Source of the DNA: Chlorobium sp.
GTDB lineage: Bacteria > Bacteroidota > Chlorobiia > Chlorobiales > Chlorobiaceae
Length of the DNA stretch: 34,803 bases
Reading direction: 5' to 3'
Assembly: GCA_028280025.1 (NCBI GenBank)
Contig: JANQMO010000017.1
Span: 1 to 34,803, forward strand
The translations under genes were made by a program, and so were the position numbers. The notes below the pieces were generated by a model, which was given only the letters and a program-made list of their open reading frames with translations, was not told the origin of the DNA and ran no database searches. Below, one piece after another: positions 22,612 through 32,389 of this stretch. The first letter of the stretch is position 1. Every line of letters begins with the position of its first letter.

Positions 22612-23432
22612 ACCATCATACCGCTTCTCTGCCAGCGTATGGAAGCAAATTTGTCCACCGGATTCAGGAAAGAGATATTCGGGTTCCAGGACCAGTAGAC
22701 CATCAGTGCCTGACCGATGATATCCCGTTCAGAAAGAAAACCCCAGAAACGGCTGTCAAGACTGTTATCCCGGTTGTCTCCTATCACAAAGTAGTAGTTT
22801 TCTTCAACGGTGTAGGTTTCAGAAGGCCGCCCGTCGACAAGAACCTTGCCCCCCGCAAAACCGATACGATGCCCCTCTTCAGCGATCAGTGATGCGTAGA
22901 GCGTATAGTTTTCCTCATTGAGGGATACAACATCTCCCTTTCGGGGTATCCTTATCGGACCGTAATTATCCTTGTTGAATTCCGAATCGCGTGGAAAAAT
23001 CAGCCTGTCGGGATACCCTGCGGGCATCATGGGCGCAAGGAACTGTGCGTTATCGGGGAAAGTTTCCTCCCTCCCGTTGACAATCAGCTTTCTGTCCCTG
23101 ATTTCAAGTGTATCACCGCTTACAGCAGCGCAACGTTTGATATAGTTCAGTGACCGGTCTTTGGGAAACTTGAAAACGATGATATCGCCCTTTTCAACCG
23201 TGTCCAGCTGCGGCAGCCTGATATCGGTAAACGGTACTTTGGCTCCGTAAACATACTTGTTGACAAAGAGAAAATCACCGGCAAGCAGGGTGTTTTCCAT
23301 GGAGCTTGTCGGTATCCGATATGATTCAATGATGAAGACCCGTATGATCGTTGCAAGCACAAGCGCGATAGCCAGCGCTTCAAACCACTCTTTAGAATGC
23401 TGTTTTCCCGTTTTCTTCGTTCCTTTACCCAA
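22605..23432 (-). CDS. lepB: Signal peptidase I
   Basis: LepB cleaves signal peptides from exported proteins at the outer face of the inner membrane. The 275-residue protein has one N-terminal membrane helix (residues 18-36). The catalytic Ser44 is in PTSSMENTLL and Lys99 is in LNYIKRCAAVSGD. Box E (IGDNRDNSLDSRFWG) is complete. A basic N-terminus (MGKGTKKTGK) suggests cytoplasmic retention of the first residues. It follows lepA by 104 nt in the same direction, the classic lepA-lepB arrangement. Confidence 0.96.
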   Translation of the reverse strand: MGKGTKKTGKQHSKEWFEALAIALVLATIIRVFIIESYRIPTSSMENTLLAGDFLFVNKYVYGAKVPFTDIRLPQLDTVEKGDIIVFKFPKDRSLNYIKRCAAVSGDTLEIRDRKLIVNGREETFPDNAQFLAPMMPAGYPDRLIFPRDSEFNKDNYGPIRIPRKGDVVSLNEENYTLYASLIAEEGHRIGFAGGKVLVDGRPSETYTVEENYYFVIGDNRDNSLDSRFWGFLSERDIIGQALMVYWSWNPNISFLNPVDKFASIRWQRSGMMVQ

Positions 23433-23536
23433 TGCAGTAATACCTGTTATACTGTTAACCGTTACCCGGCGGCGCTTGTTTTCATGGCCGCATTTTTTTG
23501 ACGTTATCCATTGCAGTATCTTGCGTCCGCCCTGAA

Positions 23537-25354
23537 CTACTGATCATCCATGTTCAGGACGGCAAGGAATGCCTCCTGGGGAACCTCGACCCGCCCTACC
23601 TGTTTCATGCGCTTTTTCCCTTCTTTCTGTTTCTCGAGCAATTTTCGTTTACGGCTGATGTCGCCGCCGTAACACTTGGCAAGCACATTCTTTCTCATTG
23701 CCGAAATTGTCTCACGTGCAATAACCCTGCTCCCGATCGCCGCCTGTATGGCAACCTCATACATCTGCCTCGGAATGATGCCCCTGAGCTTCTGGCAGAG
23801 CTTCCGCCCCCACTCGTAGGCTTTTGAGCGGTGTACGATCGTCGAGAGCGCATCAACCGGTTCACCGTTGAGAAGCACGTCGAGCTTGACAAGATCCGAT
23901 GCGCGGTACCCGATATACTCGTAATCCATTGAAGCGTAGCCTTTGGACACCGATTTCAGTTTATCGTGAAAATCAAAGACAATCTCGGCAAGAGGAAACT
24001 CGAACTGAAGATTCACCCTCGTTGTATCGAGGTAATCGGTATTCTTGTACTCGCCCCTGCGGTCCATGCCGAGCTTCATGATGTTCCCGATGTATTCTGC
24101 CAGGGTTATGATATGGATACTGACGTAAGGCTCCTGGATATCTTGAATGGCCCCGGCATCGGGCATCTGCGACGGGTTATCGACAACAATCGTGCTCCCG
24201 TCTGTCAGGACGACGCTGTATTCAACGTTGGGAACCGTGGTTATGATGTTGACCTGGTATTCTCTTTCCAGCCGCTCCTGAATAATTTCCATGTGCAGAA
24301 GACCGAGAAACCCGCACCTGAAGCCGAATCCGAGGGCAGCCGAGGTTTCCGGAGTATATACAAGCGAAGCATCGTTGAGCGACAGCTTCTCGAGAGACTC
24401 GCGAAGGTCTTCGAATTCATCGGAGTTTACGGGATAGAGGCCGCTGAAAACCATTGGTTTCACATCCTTGTATCCCGAAAGCCTTTCCCTGGCCGGTGTG
24501 TCAAAGAGCGTAACGGTATCGCCGACCTTGGCGTCACGAACGTCCTTGATCGAGCAGATAAGGTATCCGACATCGCCTGACTCGAGCACATCTTTCGGCT
24601 GCCTCTTCAGGCCCATTGTCCCTATCTCGTCGGCGACAAAAACCTTCTGGTTGGCAAAGAACCGTACCCTGTCGCCTTTTTTCAGGACACCGTCAACAAT
24701 ACGCAAATAGACGATAGCACCGCGGTACGCATCGAATACCGAATCGAAAATAAGCGCCCGCAAAGGCATGCTCCTGTGATCGACAGGAGCAGGAATTTTC
24801 CGGATGATCGTCTCCAGCAGGAGATCGACGCCGATACCTGCCTTTGCCGACACCTGCACGATCTCGTCACGCTCTACGCCCATGAGATCGATAATCTGCT
24901 GTGACACGCCTTCAACGTCGGCGGAAGCCAGGTCAATTTTATTGATAACGGGAATGATCTCAAGTCCTGCTTCCACGGCAAGATAGAGGTTGGCGATCGT
25001 CTGCGCTTCGACGCCCTGCGTGGCATCGACAACAAGCAGCGCCCCTTCGCATGCTGCAAGAGAACGGGAAACTTCGTAACTGAAATCCACATGCCCCGGC
25101 GTATCGATGAGGTTCAGGGTATATGGATTACCGTCAGCAGCCTTGTAATGCATCCTGATCGCATGGCTTTTGATGGTGATACCCCTTTCCCGCTCGAGAT
25201 CCATGTCATCGAGCACCTGCTCGGCCATCTGGTTATGCTGGAGCGTATCGGTCGCTTCCAGGAACCTGTCTGCAAGCGTGGATTTTCCGTGATCAATATG
25301 CGCAATGATACAAAAGTTCCTGATCGCATCGACCACCGTACTGCTCGAAGGCAT
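23537..25354 (-). CDS. lepA: Elongation factor 4 (LepA), back-translocating GTPase
   Basis: LepA binds stalled or mis-translocated ribosomes and hydrolyses GTP. The 605 residues match the family length. The P-loop AHIDHGKST (residues 18-26), the DTPGHVDF G3 motif and NKIDLA G4 motif identify the GTPase. The unique C-terminal region GGDISRKRKLLEKQKEGKKRM, with no EF-G domain IV, marks it as LepA and not EF-G. It lies upstream of lepB and 106 nt downstream of fmt. No ribosome site stands out. Confidence 0.97.
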   Translation of the reverse strand: MPSSSTVVDAIRNFCIIAHIDHGKSTLADRFLEATDTLQHNQMAEQVLDDMDLERERGITIKSHAIRMHYKAADGNPYTLNLIDTPGHVDFSYEVSRSLAACEGALLVVDATQGVEAQTIANLYLAVEAGLEIIPVINKIDLASADVEGVSQQIIDLMGVERDEIVQVSAKAGIGVDLLLETIIRKIPAPVDHRSMPLRALIFDSVFDAYRGAIVYLRIVDGVLKKGDRVRFFANQKVFVADEIGTMGLKRQPKDVLESGDVGYLICSIKDVRDAKVGDTVTLFDTPARERLSGYKDVKPMVFSGLYPVNSDEFEDLRESLEKLSLNDASLVYTPETSAALGFGFRCGFLGLLHMEIIQERLEREYQVNIITTVPNVEYSVVLTDGSTIVVDNPSQMPDAGAIQDIQEPYVSIHIITLAEYIGNIMKLGMDRRGEYKNTDYLDTTRVNLQFEFPLAEIVFDFHDKLKSVSKGYASMDYEYIGYRASDLVKLDVLLNGEPVDALSTIVHRSKAYEWGRKLCQKLRGIIPRQMYEVAIQAAIGSRVIARETISAMRKNVLAKCYGGDISRKRKLLEKQKEGKKRMKQVGRVEVPQEAFLAVLNMDDQ

Positions 25355-25460
25355 AGAACGTTATTCTTGAGTTTTCAATTATGTGCCGCCTGATCCATAT
25401 CCCGAAGCCATCGGCACGGAACGGTAAAAAATACCGGGGAATATAAAGAATCCAGCATCC

Positions 25461-26414
25461 CTATGAAAACGACGGGCATTGCTCTTCGCAACGAAAGCCC
25501 CTGCAGAATTCTGCCGCGCTCATTCTCCGCTTTCCTTCCATCTGCAGGAAGAGGATCTCCGTCCAGCCATCCAGTCCGAGAACGAAAAGCCTGTCGGCAT
25601 CGGTAGCAATCGTGCCCGGCACCAGGGTTTGCTCCTCCTGTTCCGGCAGGTGAAAACGCGCCGGTACCGCTTTGAATATCTTGACTTTTCTGTGGTTGAA
25701 GACCGTCCACGCCGCAGGTTTTGGAGAAAGGCCCCTGATAAAGTCACAGATAGCGTCAACAGGTTCAGCCCAGTCGATTCTTGTGTTTTCAGTCGTCAGT
25801 TTGGGCGCTTTGGTAACCAGGGATTCATCCTGCGGCATCGCAACGGCTTTACCGTCCCTGATGAGTTCCAGTGTCTTTACAACCGTCCCTGCACCGATGA
25901 CCGACAGCCGTTCAGCAAGTTCACCCGCCGTTTCTTCCCTGCCGACAACAGTCTTCTCCTGAAGGATGAGATTGCCGGCATCCACGCTTTTCTGCAAAAA
26001 AAACGTTGTCACACCGGTTTCGCGTTCACCGTTTATGATCGCCCAGTTGACAGGCGCTGCCCCGCGGTATCGCGGCAGGAGCGAGGCGTGCAGGTTGAAT
26101 GCGCCGTAGCGGGCCTGCTCGAAGACTGAAGGCGGAAGAATACGAAACGCGGCGACAACAATCACGTCGGGGTGGTATCGGGCGACTGTTCCCGCAAATC
26201 GCGGCTCTTTGACATCGTCTATTTCAAGCACCGGCACGCCGAGTTCCCTGGCAGCGTTTTTTACCGGCGTCGGCATTGGTTCGGAACGTTTGCTTCTCCT
26301 GGGCTTGTCCCTGCCGGTAACAACCAGAACGATCTCGAAATCCTTATCCGCTTCTGCTATTGCCCGCAACGATGGAACGGCAAAGTCAGGCGTTCCCATA
26401 AAAATAATCCTCAT
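25461..26414 (-). CDS. fmt: Methionyl-tRNA formyltransferase
   Basis: Fmt adds a formyl group from 10-formyltetrahydrofolate to initiator Met-tRNA. The ATG at 26414 (MRIIFMGTPDFAVPSLRAI) is the family start. An in-frame extension to 26483 would overlap def and is rejected. From this start the protein has 317 residues, with the catalytic Asn107 and His109 (AFNLHASLLPRYRGAAPV) and Asp145 (SVDAGNLIL). The C-terminal OB-like domain is short but complete. It follows def by 22 nt, as in many genomes; the pair is the start-methionine formylation and deformylation module. Confidence 0.96.
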   Translation of the reverse strand: MRIIFMGTPDFAVPSLRAIAEADKDFEIVLVVTGRDKPRRSKRSEPMPTPVKNAARELGVPVLEIDDVKEPRFAGTVARYHPDVIVVAAFRILPPSVFEQARYGAFNLHASLLPRYRGAAPVNWAIINGERETGVTTFFLQKSVDAGNLILQEKTVVGREETAGELAERLSVIGAGTVVKTLELIRDGKAVAMPQDESLVTKAPKLTTENTRIDWAEPVDAICDFIRGLSPKPAAWTVFNHRKVKIFKAVPARFHLPEQEEQTLVPGTIATDADRLFVLGLDGWTEILFLQMEGKRRMSAAEFCRGFRCEEQCPSFS

Positions 26415-26436
26415 CAAACAACCTGCTTTTCGCTCA

Positions 26437-26994
26437 TTATGCCTCACCGGACAATTCATGTCCTGCAATCGGATAGCCCGCATCTACTTCGCCGCGGCTT
26501 AACGCCTCAAGCGCTTTATGGATCCTTCTCCGGTTCCTGCGCTGCATGCGGTCGACAAAGAGGGTGCCGTCGAGATGATCTATCTCATGCTGCAGTACCC
26601 GCGCCAAAAGGCCATCGAATTCCCCGGTATGCTGTTCGAAATTCGAGTCACGGTATTTGAGTTGAATGGCCGAAGGGCGAACCACCTCTCCTGTCACATC
26701 AGGAATGCTCAGACAACCTTCCTCCATGGAGTTGAAACCCTGTACTGCCAGTATGTTCGGATTGATCACAACCAGCGGCGATGCGTCTTTATATCCCTCC
26801 ACCTGAGATATATCCACAATCAGCAGCCTCAGTGAGACACCGACCTGGGGCGCCGCCAATCCTATACCGTTGGCGTTTCTCATGGATTCGAACATGTTCC
26901 CCGTCAGCTCTTCGAGCTGTTGGTCGACTCCCTGCAGAGGCCTGGCTTTACGTCGCAGCACCTCGTCACTGTATGTATTGATGGGTAATATCAT
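26437..26994 (-). CDS. def: Peptide deformylase
   Basis: Def removes the N-formyl group from nascent proteins. All three motifs are present in 185 residues: GIGLAAPQVG (Gln50), EEGCLSIP (Cys94) and QHEIDH (His136, Glu137, His140), the last giving two ligands and the general base for the ferrous ion. It is the first gene of the def-fmt pair and is divergent from the MscS-type gene across a 208-nt gap. The ATG at 26994 has no strong ribosome site. Confidence 0.97.
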   Translation of the reverse strand: MILPINTYSDEVLRRKARPLQGVDQQLEELTGNMFESMRNANGIGLAAPQVGVSLRLLIVDISQVEGYKDASPLVVINPNILAVQGFNSMEEGCLSIPDVTGEVVRPSAIQLKYRDSNFEQHTGEFDGLLARVLQHEIDHLDGTLFVDRMQRRNRRRIHKALEALSRGEVDAGYPIAGHELSGEA

Positions 26995-27024
26995 TGACGT
27001 CTCAATGGAGAGTAATAATTACAT

Positions 27025-27171
27025 ATGACTATCAAACTTGACGACAATCCAAAAAGTTGCTCCATTCCCCTGTCAGTCCTGCATTCGATGATCAGAAAGC
27101 ACCGTTTCCGTAAAAACAGCGGCCCGGCACATCCTCATGTTTGGCATCAATATCATCTTGATTTAACTTAA
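27025..27171 (+). CDS. Possible small protein, 48 aa
   Basis: An open frame from ATG to TAA lies in the def-mscS gap, with GGAG 13 nt before the start. The peptide is hydrophilic, basic in the middle (RKHRFRKNSG) and His-rich at the end (AHPHVWHQYHLDL), with no membrane segment or family motif. A small palindrome, GGTATCATTACC, follows it just before the MscS-type gene. It could be a real short protein or a chance frame in a leader. Confidence 0.25.
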   Translation: MTIKLDDNPKSCSIPLSVLHSMIRKHRFRKNSGPAHPHVWHQYHLDLT

Positions 27172-27202
27172 ATTAGGTATCATTACCAATTAAAAGAAAA
27201 CA

Positions 27203-28834
27203 ATGAAAACATTTCCCGGAATTTCCCTGGCTGCAGCCATGCTGCTCCTCTTTGCCGTCCAGAAGCCTCTGCCTCTCCGTGCAGAAGCTCCGGGCAACAC
27301 GGCCGTTGAAACTCCCGGCCATGCCGCAGGCACGCTCATCCGGGAACCGGAAACAATTGACGACAGGCTTGTCATACGGGCATTTTCCGACTCGCTTTCG
27401 CAGCCGTCGGGATTTCCTGTTGTCGTCAACAATACGGTCATCTTTCGTCTCCATGGCGGCATCGGGCCTCTCGACGCAGAAGAGAGGGCAAGAAAAACAG
27501 CCGATATGCTTTCCGCTTTATTCAGTTCCCGACAGCCGATCGACTCCCTCAGGATCGTGGAAGGGGAAAAGGTGACGGCTATCATGGGTCCCGCAGGTAT
27601 TGTCTCGGCATTTACCGATGAGGACGCTGCCGCCGAAGATATTCCAAGACGGGTACTTGCCGGCAAAGCGCTTGAAAGGGTACAATATCTCGCAGAACAG
27701 TACAGGACGCAGACAAGCGGAAAAAATATTCTGTTCGGCGTCCTGAAATCAATCGCCCTGCTTTTCATGCTTGCGGTTTTCTGGCACTACCTGAACAAGT
27801 TCTTTACCCTTGCCGACGGCTGGACGCAGAAAATCAGGCTGCACCATAAGACTGAAAGCCGCCACAAATTCCTGCAGCTCCTCTCGCCCGATCATATCGC
27901 ATCAGGACTCGGATGGTTCATCCGCTCTCTTGAACTGTTTCTGAAAATCCTGCTCCTCTATGCAATGCTTACGACTGTCCTGAGCTTTTTTCCCTGGACG
28001 GAGCACATCTCGACAAATCTGCTCGCGTTTGTGCTCAAACCAGCTCAGACAGTAGCCGGTGAACTTGTCACCCTTCTGCCGACGATCATTACCATCACGA
28101 TCCTGGTTGCTATCGTGTATTTCATAGGTAAATTAAGCGACACGATATTCCGTAACATTTCGAAAGGGGAGCTCAAGCTCGGAGGGTTCGATGTGGAATG
28201 GGCCGAGCCGACAAGAAAAATCGTCAAGATCACGCTGTATGTCATCCTGCTTTTTCTGTTTGTCGCATCACTGCCTCTGGCTGATGACAGAACAACGCTC
28301 GCTCTTGCAGTCATTCTCTGTCTGACTCTTTCAATCGGCGCCATTCCCCTGTTCCAGAATGTTTTCTCCGGCATCATGCTGAACTATACAGGATCGTTCA
28401 GAACAGGAGACCGGATAAAAATAGGTGAGATGACAGGAGATATTATTCACAAGGGGCCGTTCGTCATCCGTTTGAAAAATCTTCTCAACGAAGTCATTCT
28501 TGTACCGAACACGACCGCATTCCGTTACAGGACCATCAACTATACCGAATCGGTTCACAAATTCGGGCACCTTAGCCTGGAACTGGTTTTCCATCTGGAA
28601 GAAAACATCAGAACTGAAACACTTCGCAAACCGGTCATCGACGCCGCCCTGGAAACAGACGGGATCCTGCTCGATCCCAAACCGTCACTCATGAGAACGG
28701 AAACGAAAAACGGATTATTCGGTTATATACTCAGGGCACACACACATGAAGCAAAAAACCTTGAACAGGTTTATTCAAGGCTGCTCCAGAACGTTCTGAA
28801 CATGCTCAACGAACAACAGTACACCGTCCGCTAA
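27203..28834 (+). CDS. MscS family mechanosensitive channel
   Basis: This 543-residue protein has a signal peptide (residues 1-28, ending RAEA). A periplasmic domain of about 150 residues follows, then about five membrane helices. The final pore helix region (LALAVILCLTLSIGAIPLFQNVFSGIMLNYTG) matches the MscS TM3, which is followed by the beta-domain signature FRTGDRIKIGEMTGDI. The vestibule segment LNEVILVPNTTAF and the C-terminal alpha/beta domain complete the core at about residues 370-540. Such channels release solutes at low osmolarity. It is larger than MscS (286) and nearer the YbdG/YjeP type with extra helices. It is divergent from def and lies 49 nt upstream of the fur-like gene. Confidence 0.85.
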   Translation: MKTFPGISLAAAMLLLFAVQKPLPLRAEAPGNTAVETPGHAAGTLIREPETIDDRLVIRAFSDSLSQPSGFPVVVNNTVIFRLHGGIGPLDAEERARKTADMLSALFSSRQPIDSLRIVEGEKVTAIMGPAGIVSAFTDEDAAAEDIPRRVLAGKALERVQYLAEQYRTQTSGKNILFGVLKSIALLFMLAVFWHYLNKFFTLADGWTQKIRLHHKTESRHKFLQLLSPDHIASGLGWFIRSLELFLKILLLYAMLTTVLSFFPWTEHISTNLLAFVLKPAQTVAGELVTLLPTIITITILVAIVYFIGKLSDTIFRNISKGELKLGGFDVEWAEPTRKIVKITLYVILLFLFVASLPLADDRTTLALAVILCLTLSIGAIPLFQNVFSGIMLNYTGSFRTGDRIKIGEMTGDIIHKGPFVIRLKNLLNEVILVPNTTAFRYRTINYTESVHKFGHLSLELVFHLEENIRTETLRKPVIDAALETDGILLDPKPSLMRTETKNGLFGYILRAHTHEAKNLEQVYSRLLQNVLNMLNEQQYTVR

Positions 28835-28883
28835 GAGGCGCCGGTCTTTCATTTCATATCAATCAGACAACAATTCGGATCGT

Positions 28884-29399
28884 ATGACTCCAGCAAAGAA
28901 AAAAGGAAAATCTGCAGTCTTGCGAAAGGCTGACGAGGCAGAGGCAATCTTCAAGGAATCAATGAAAAAAGAAGGATTCCGATGCACCCGAGAGAGAATA
29001 ACCGTTCTGAGGGAAATCTACGAATCCGACAACCACCTTGACGCCGACGAAATATTTGTCCGCCTGAAAAAAAAGGACATCAGCATTTCCAGGGCAACGG
29101 TATACCATACTCTCGATCTGCTCTTCAGGTTCCATCTGGTAAACAAAATCGACCTGGGCCATAAACACACGCATTATGAACGCTCCCATGGCGTCACAAA
29201 CCACCTTCACATCATTTGCGAACAGTGCGACCGGGTTGTCGAAGTACACAGCAAGAAACTCAACGAACTCCTCGAAAAGCTCTGTGAAAACAACGGGTTC
29301 ATGCTGGGAAGCTTCAGTCTTCAGGTCTTTGCCAGGTGCCGCGAGGAATCGGAGCATCATAACTGCCCGAACCGCATCAACGATAACCGGCCGTCATGA
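28884..29399 (+). CDS. Fur family transcriptional regulator
   Basis: Residues 20-95 form the winged helix, with the DNA-recognition part DISISRATVYHTLDLL, and residues 96-161 the metal and dimer domain. The metal site has HLHIICEQC (His107, His109, Cys112, Cys115). A second cysteine pair is Cys152 and Cys161, with wider spacing than the usual CxxC, which may affect structural zinc. The N-terminus is longer and Lys-rich (KKKGKS) compared with E. coli Fur. It could be Fur (iron), PerR (peroxide) or Zur; the sequence does not decide. It lies between an MscS channel and a cation antiporter. Confidence 0.85.
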   Translation: MTPAKKKGKSAVLRKADEAEAIFKESMKKEGFRCTRERITVLREIYESDNHLDADEIFVRLKKKDISISRATVYHTLDLLFRFHLVNKIDLGHKHTHYERSHGVTNHLHIICEQCDRVVEVHSKKLNELLEKLCENNGFMLGSFSLQVFARCREESEHHNCPNRINDNRPS

Positions 29400-29501
29400 C
29401 GGCAAAAGCGGCGTTCCCTCCTTTTTCTTTCCCGCGCCAATCCTCTAAATTGCACGTGTATCGATACCGGGAGGGAAAATAAAACTGACAAGGCATGACT
29501 T

Positions 29502-30764
29502 ATGGATGACGTATCGCTCTTTGCGGCCCTGATAGGGGGAATCATCGTTCTCGGTGTTCTTGGTGACTTTCTTTTCACCAAAACCAAGGTTCCCGCACCG
29601 GTCATACTCATGCTTGCCGGCATTGTTCTCGGCCCTGCCACACAGATACTCAAAAGCGAACTGTTTTACGATATAGCGCCCTATTTCGGTACGTTCGCAC
29701 TCATTCTCATTCTTTTCGAAGGAGGCCTCGACCTCGAATTCGATCTGGTGATACGCCAGTTTTCCTCCGCTCTTCTTCTGGGCGTCCTCTCTTTTTGCGT
29801 TGGCGTCGCTGGCATTACACTGGTCTGCCTCACGTTGTTCCAGATGCAGCTCACCGAAGCTCTGTTTTACGGATTCATTTTCGGCGGCAGCAGTCCGGCC
29901 ATTATCCTTCCGGTTCTGCCGCGGCTGTCTATCCCGAAAAACCTCAAGACCCTCCTGACGCTTGAGGCCGTCATAAGCGAAGTCCTCACGGTTCTGTCGG
30001 TAATCATCTTTATCAAGATTCGCCAGGAAGGAGAATATGAAAGCGCAACCATCCTCAATCATGTCCTTGCCGGGATAGGGATATCAATTCTTCTTGCCAT
30101 TGTCAGCGGACTTTTCTGGAGCCGTTTCATGGGGTATTTCAGCAAGCAGAACCTTGCCTATATGCTTACCCTTGGCTTCATCCTGCTTCTCTATACATTG
30201 ACCGACTTCCTCGGCGGTGAAGGCGCCGTCACCATTCTCGCCTTCGGCATTCTGCTCGGAAACAGCAAGCTGCTTGCAACAAAATCACAATCGGTGCTCG
30301 CAAAAATCAACAGCACCCTCAACATCAACAATTTCGAGCTCGATGAAGTCGTAAAAAAAATCAATGCCGAGCTGACATTTCTGGTCAGAACATTCTTCTT
30401 TGTCTTTATCGGTCTTCTGTTCGATTTTTCATTTTTCACGCTCGAAGTGTTTTTCATAACGGCCGCCATCCTTGGTATTTTCTTTATCAGCCGCACTGCA
30501 ACGATCAACCTTGTCCGTCCACTTTCTCCGTCTCTTCGAAGCGCCCATATTTCCTCGATTCTGAGCCTCATACCAAGGGGGCTGGCTACAGCGGTCATGG
30601 CGTTCACGCTCCTCGAAAGCAGCGTCTTTTCATCTACCCTGCTCTTGCCTGTAGTTTTTACCGTCATTCTCGCAAGCAATCTGCTGATGTCGGCCATGGT
30701 CTATTATTCTGAAAACCGTCAACGCGAAACACCCGAGGAGAATAACACGCCGGAAAATCTCTAA
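29502..30764 (+). CDS. Cation/proton antiporter, CPA1 (NhaP-like) family
   Basis: This 420-residue protein has about 12 hydrophobic helices. The segment FGTFALILILFEGGLDLEF matches the family's fourth helix region, and GFIFGGSSPAIILPVLPRL the crossed-helix transport site (GGSSPA in place of the ND/DD seen in the NhaA/NapA group). SLIPRGLATAVMAF is the typical C-terminal RG-L-x-x-A motif. It exchanges Na+ or K+ for protons across the inner membrane. The C-terminus is short and polar (RQRETPEENNTPENL), with no RCK domain. It precedes the SMR gene by 21 nt, which suggests a common transcript. Confidence 0.85.
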   Translation: MDDVSLFAALIGGIIVLGVLGDFLFTKTKVPAPVILMLAGIVLGPATQILKSELFYDIAPYFGTFALILILFEGGLDLEFDLVIRQFSSALLLGVLSFCVGVAGITLVCLTLFQMQLTEALFYGFIFGGSSPAIILPVLPRLSIPKNLKTLLTLEAVISEVLTVLSVIIFIKIRQEGEYESATILNHVLAGIGISILLAIVSGLFWSRFMGYFSKQNLAYMLTLGFILLLYTLTDFLGGEGAVTILAFGILLGNSKLLATKSQSVLAKINSTLNINNFELDEVVKKINAELTFLVRTFFFVFIGLLFDFSFFTLEVFFITAAILGIFFISRTATINLVRPLSPSLRSAHISSILSLIPRGLATAVMAFTLLESSVFSSTLLLPVVFTVILASNLLMSAMVYYSENRQRETPEENNTPENL

Positions 30765-30785
30765 CACCTCAACCATTGCCATACC

Positions 30786-31121
30786 ATGCACTGGCTCTAC
30801 CTGTTCATAGCAATCATCATGGAAGTCGCAGGAACAACCTGCATGAAGCTGTCCGAAGGGTTTTCGAAAACAGTGCCGTCAGTTTCGATTTTTATTTTTT
30901 ACGGTTTAAGCTTTACCTTCCTCACGCTGGCCCTGAAAGTGCTTCCCATAGGTATAACCTACGCTGTCTGGGCCGCTGCAGGTACAGCACTGATAACCAT
31001 GGTCGGCATCGCCTGGTTCGGTGAGTCGATAAACCTGTTGCAACTGTTTTCTCTTGTCCTGATCATAATCGGCGTTGCCGGACTGCATCTCAGCCGGCAA
31101 CCCATGGAATACACACCATGA
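30786..31121 (+). CDS. Small multidrug resistance (SMR) family transporter
   Basis: The 111-residue, four-helix protein has the SMR essentials. Membrane-embedded Glu13 sits in AIIMEVAGTTCMKLSEGF, PIGITYAVWAAAGT covers helix 3, and WFGESINLLQLFSLVLIIIGV spans to helix 4. EmrE-type members exchange protons for cationic drugs and SugE/Gdx members export guanidinium. The E-V-(A/x)-x-T-x-M-K pattern does not decide between these. It overlaps proB by 4 nt (ATGA at 31118-31121), so the two are translationally coupled. Confidence 0.9.
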   Translation: MHWLYLFIAIIMEVAGTTCMKLSEGFSKTVPSVSIFIFYGLSFTFLTLALKVLPIGITYAVWAAAGTALITMVGIAWFGESINLLQLFSLVLIIIGVAGLHLSRQPMEYTP

Positions 31122-32203
31122 ATGAAGCGATATACCGAAAAGTCGTCGTAAAAGTAGGAACCAATGTGATCACGAACGACCGTGGGGAGCTTGACCTGCA
31201 GATCCTTGACCTGCTGGTCAGGCAGCTGACCGAACTTCGCCGGATCGGGGTGGAAATACTTCTTGTTTCTTCCGGTGCGGTCGGGGCCGGGCGTTCTCTG
31301 GTCCGGCTGCCGGCAAACGTTTCGCCCGTTGCTTCCCGGCAGGTGCTGTCTTCGACCGGCCAGATACGTCTGATCAATACCTATGCCGACCTTTTCGGCC
31401 AAAAGGGGATCACCATTGCGCAAATTCTCGTAACAAAAAGCGATTTTCGGGATCGTCTTCATTACCTCAATATCAGGACCTGCCTTGCATCGCTCCTTGA
31501 GCACGATATCATACCGGTCATAAACGAAAATGATGCCGTGTCGGTCACGGAACTCATGTTTACCGACAATGACGAGCTTTCAGGAATGATCGCCTCCATG
31601 ATGCAGGTAGACGCCTACATCATCCTTTCACATGTCGACGGGCTTTTCGACCTGTCCCTCGACAAAAAAAGTCCCGCTCTGATCAGCCGGATCGACATCG
31701 CAACCGAACATTTTCACCAGTATATCAAGCCCGGCAAGTCGGATTTCGGCAGAGGCGGTATGCTGACAAAATGCCATATCGCACACAAACTCGCCCGTTT
31801 CGGCATTACTGTTCACATTGCCAACGGCCGAACCCCCGGCATTCTCCCCGATATTCTCGGCGGCAAAGAGGTTGGAACCACCTTCGTAGCACAAAAACCT
31901 GTACACGGCCGCAAACGCTGGATAGCCCACAGCGAAGGACTTGAAAAAGGCGCCGTAGCCATCAACGCCGGCGCCGAATCAGCCCTGAGATCTTCTGCAA
32001 GGGCAAACAGCCTTCTCCCGGTTGGCATCGAATCGGTCATAGGAACGTTCTTCAAGGGAGATATCATCAAGATATGCTCTGAAAACGGAAACGCGATCGG
32101 CTACGGCATGGCGCAGTACAGTTCGGAACAGACAAAGAAGCTTCTGGGCAAAAAGGGCGAAAAACCCCTTATCCATTACGATTACCTTTATCTTGAAGTC
32201 TGA
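31118..32203 (+). CDS. proB: Glutamate 5-kinase
   Basis: ProB phosphorylates glutamate to gamma-glutamyl phosphate, the first step of proline synthesis. The 361 residues comprise an amino-acid-kinase domain (KVVVKVGTNVIT, LVSSGAVGAG, VINENDAVSV, SDFGRGGMLTK) and a C-terminal PUA domain from about residue 270 (SAEGLEKGAVAINAGAESAL-like region). The start overlaps the SMR stop. proA, which usually follows, is not intact here: only a short fragment of its signature is seen at 33388-33432. Confidence 0.95.
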   Translation: MNEAIYRKVVVKVGTNVITNDRGELDLQILDLLVRQLTELRRIGVEILLVSSGAVGAGRSLVRLPANVSPVASRQVLSSTGQIRLINTYADLFGQKGITIAQILVTKSDFRDRLHYLNIRTCLASLLEHDIIPVINENDAVSVTELMFTDNDELSGMIASMMQVDAYIILSHVDGLFDLSLDKKSPALISRIDIATEHFHQYIKPGKSDFGRGGMLTKCHIAHKLARFGITVHIANGRTPGILPDILGGKEVGTTFVAQKPVHGRKRWIAHSEGLEKGAVAINAGAESALRSSARANSLLPVGIESVIGTFFKGDIIKICSENGNAIGYGMAQYSSEQTKKLLGKKGEKPLIHYDYLYLEV

Positions 32204-32389
32204 GCGTACACCATTCTGCGTCAGCCTCTGCCGAACAACAGTAACCCCGCCTTTCTTGTTTACATGTTTGTAACAAGCAATTCAGCCCGTTCTGTTTACA
32301 TTTGACACGAAATGATCCCGCTGCAAACACTATGATTTCCAGCAGTTTGTTCTTTATCGACAGAGAAACCTTCATAATGCAGACCCGAA

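Noticed and set aside
25383..25436. Small hairpins between fmt and lepA (GTGCCG/CGGCAC and CGGTA/TACCG)
   Set aside because: The stems are 5-6 bp, without a T-run, and not clearly more than chance.
27126..27161. A second sigma-54-like TTTGGCATCAA in the def-mscS gap
   Set aside because: The GC of the -12 element is missing at the required distance.
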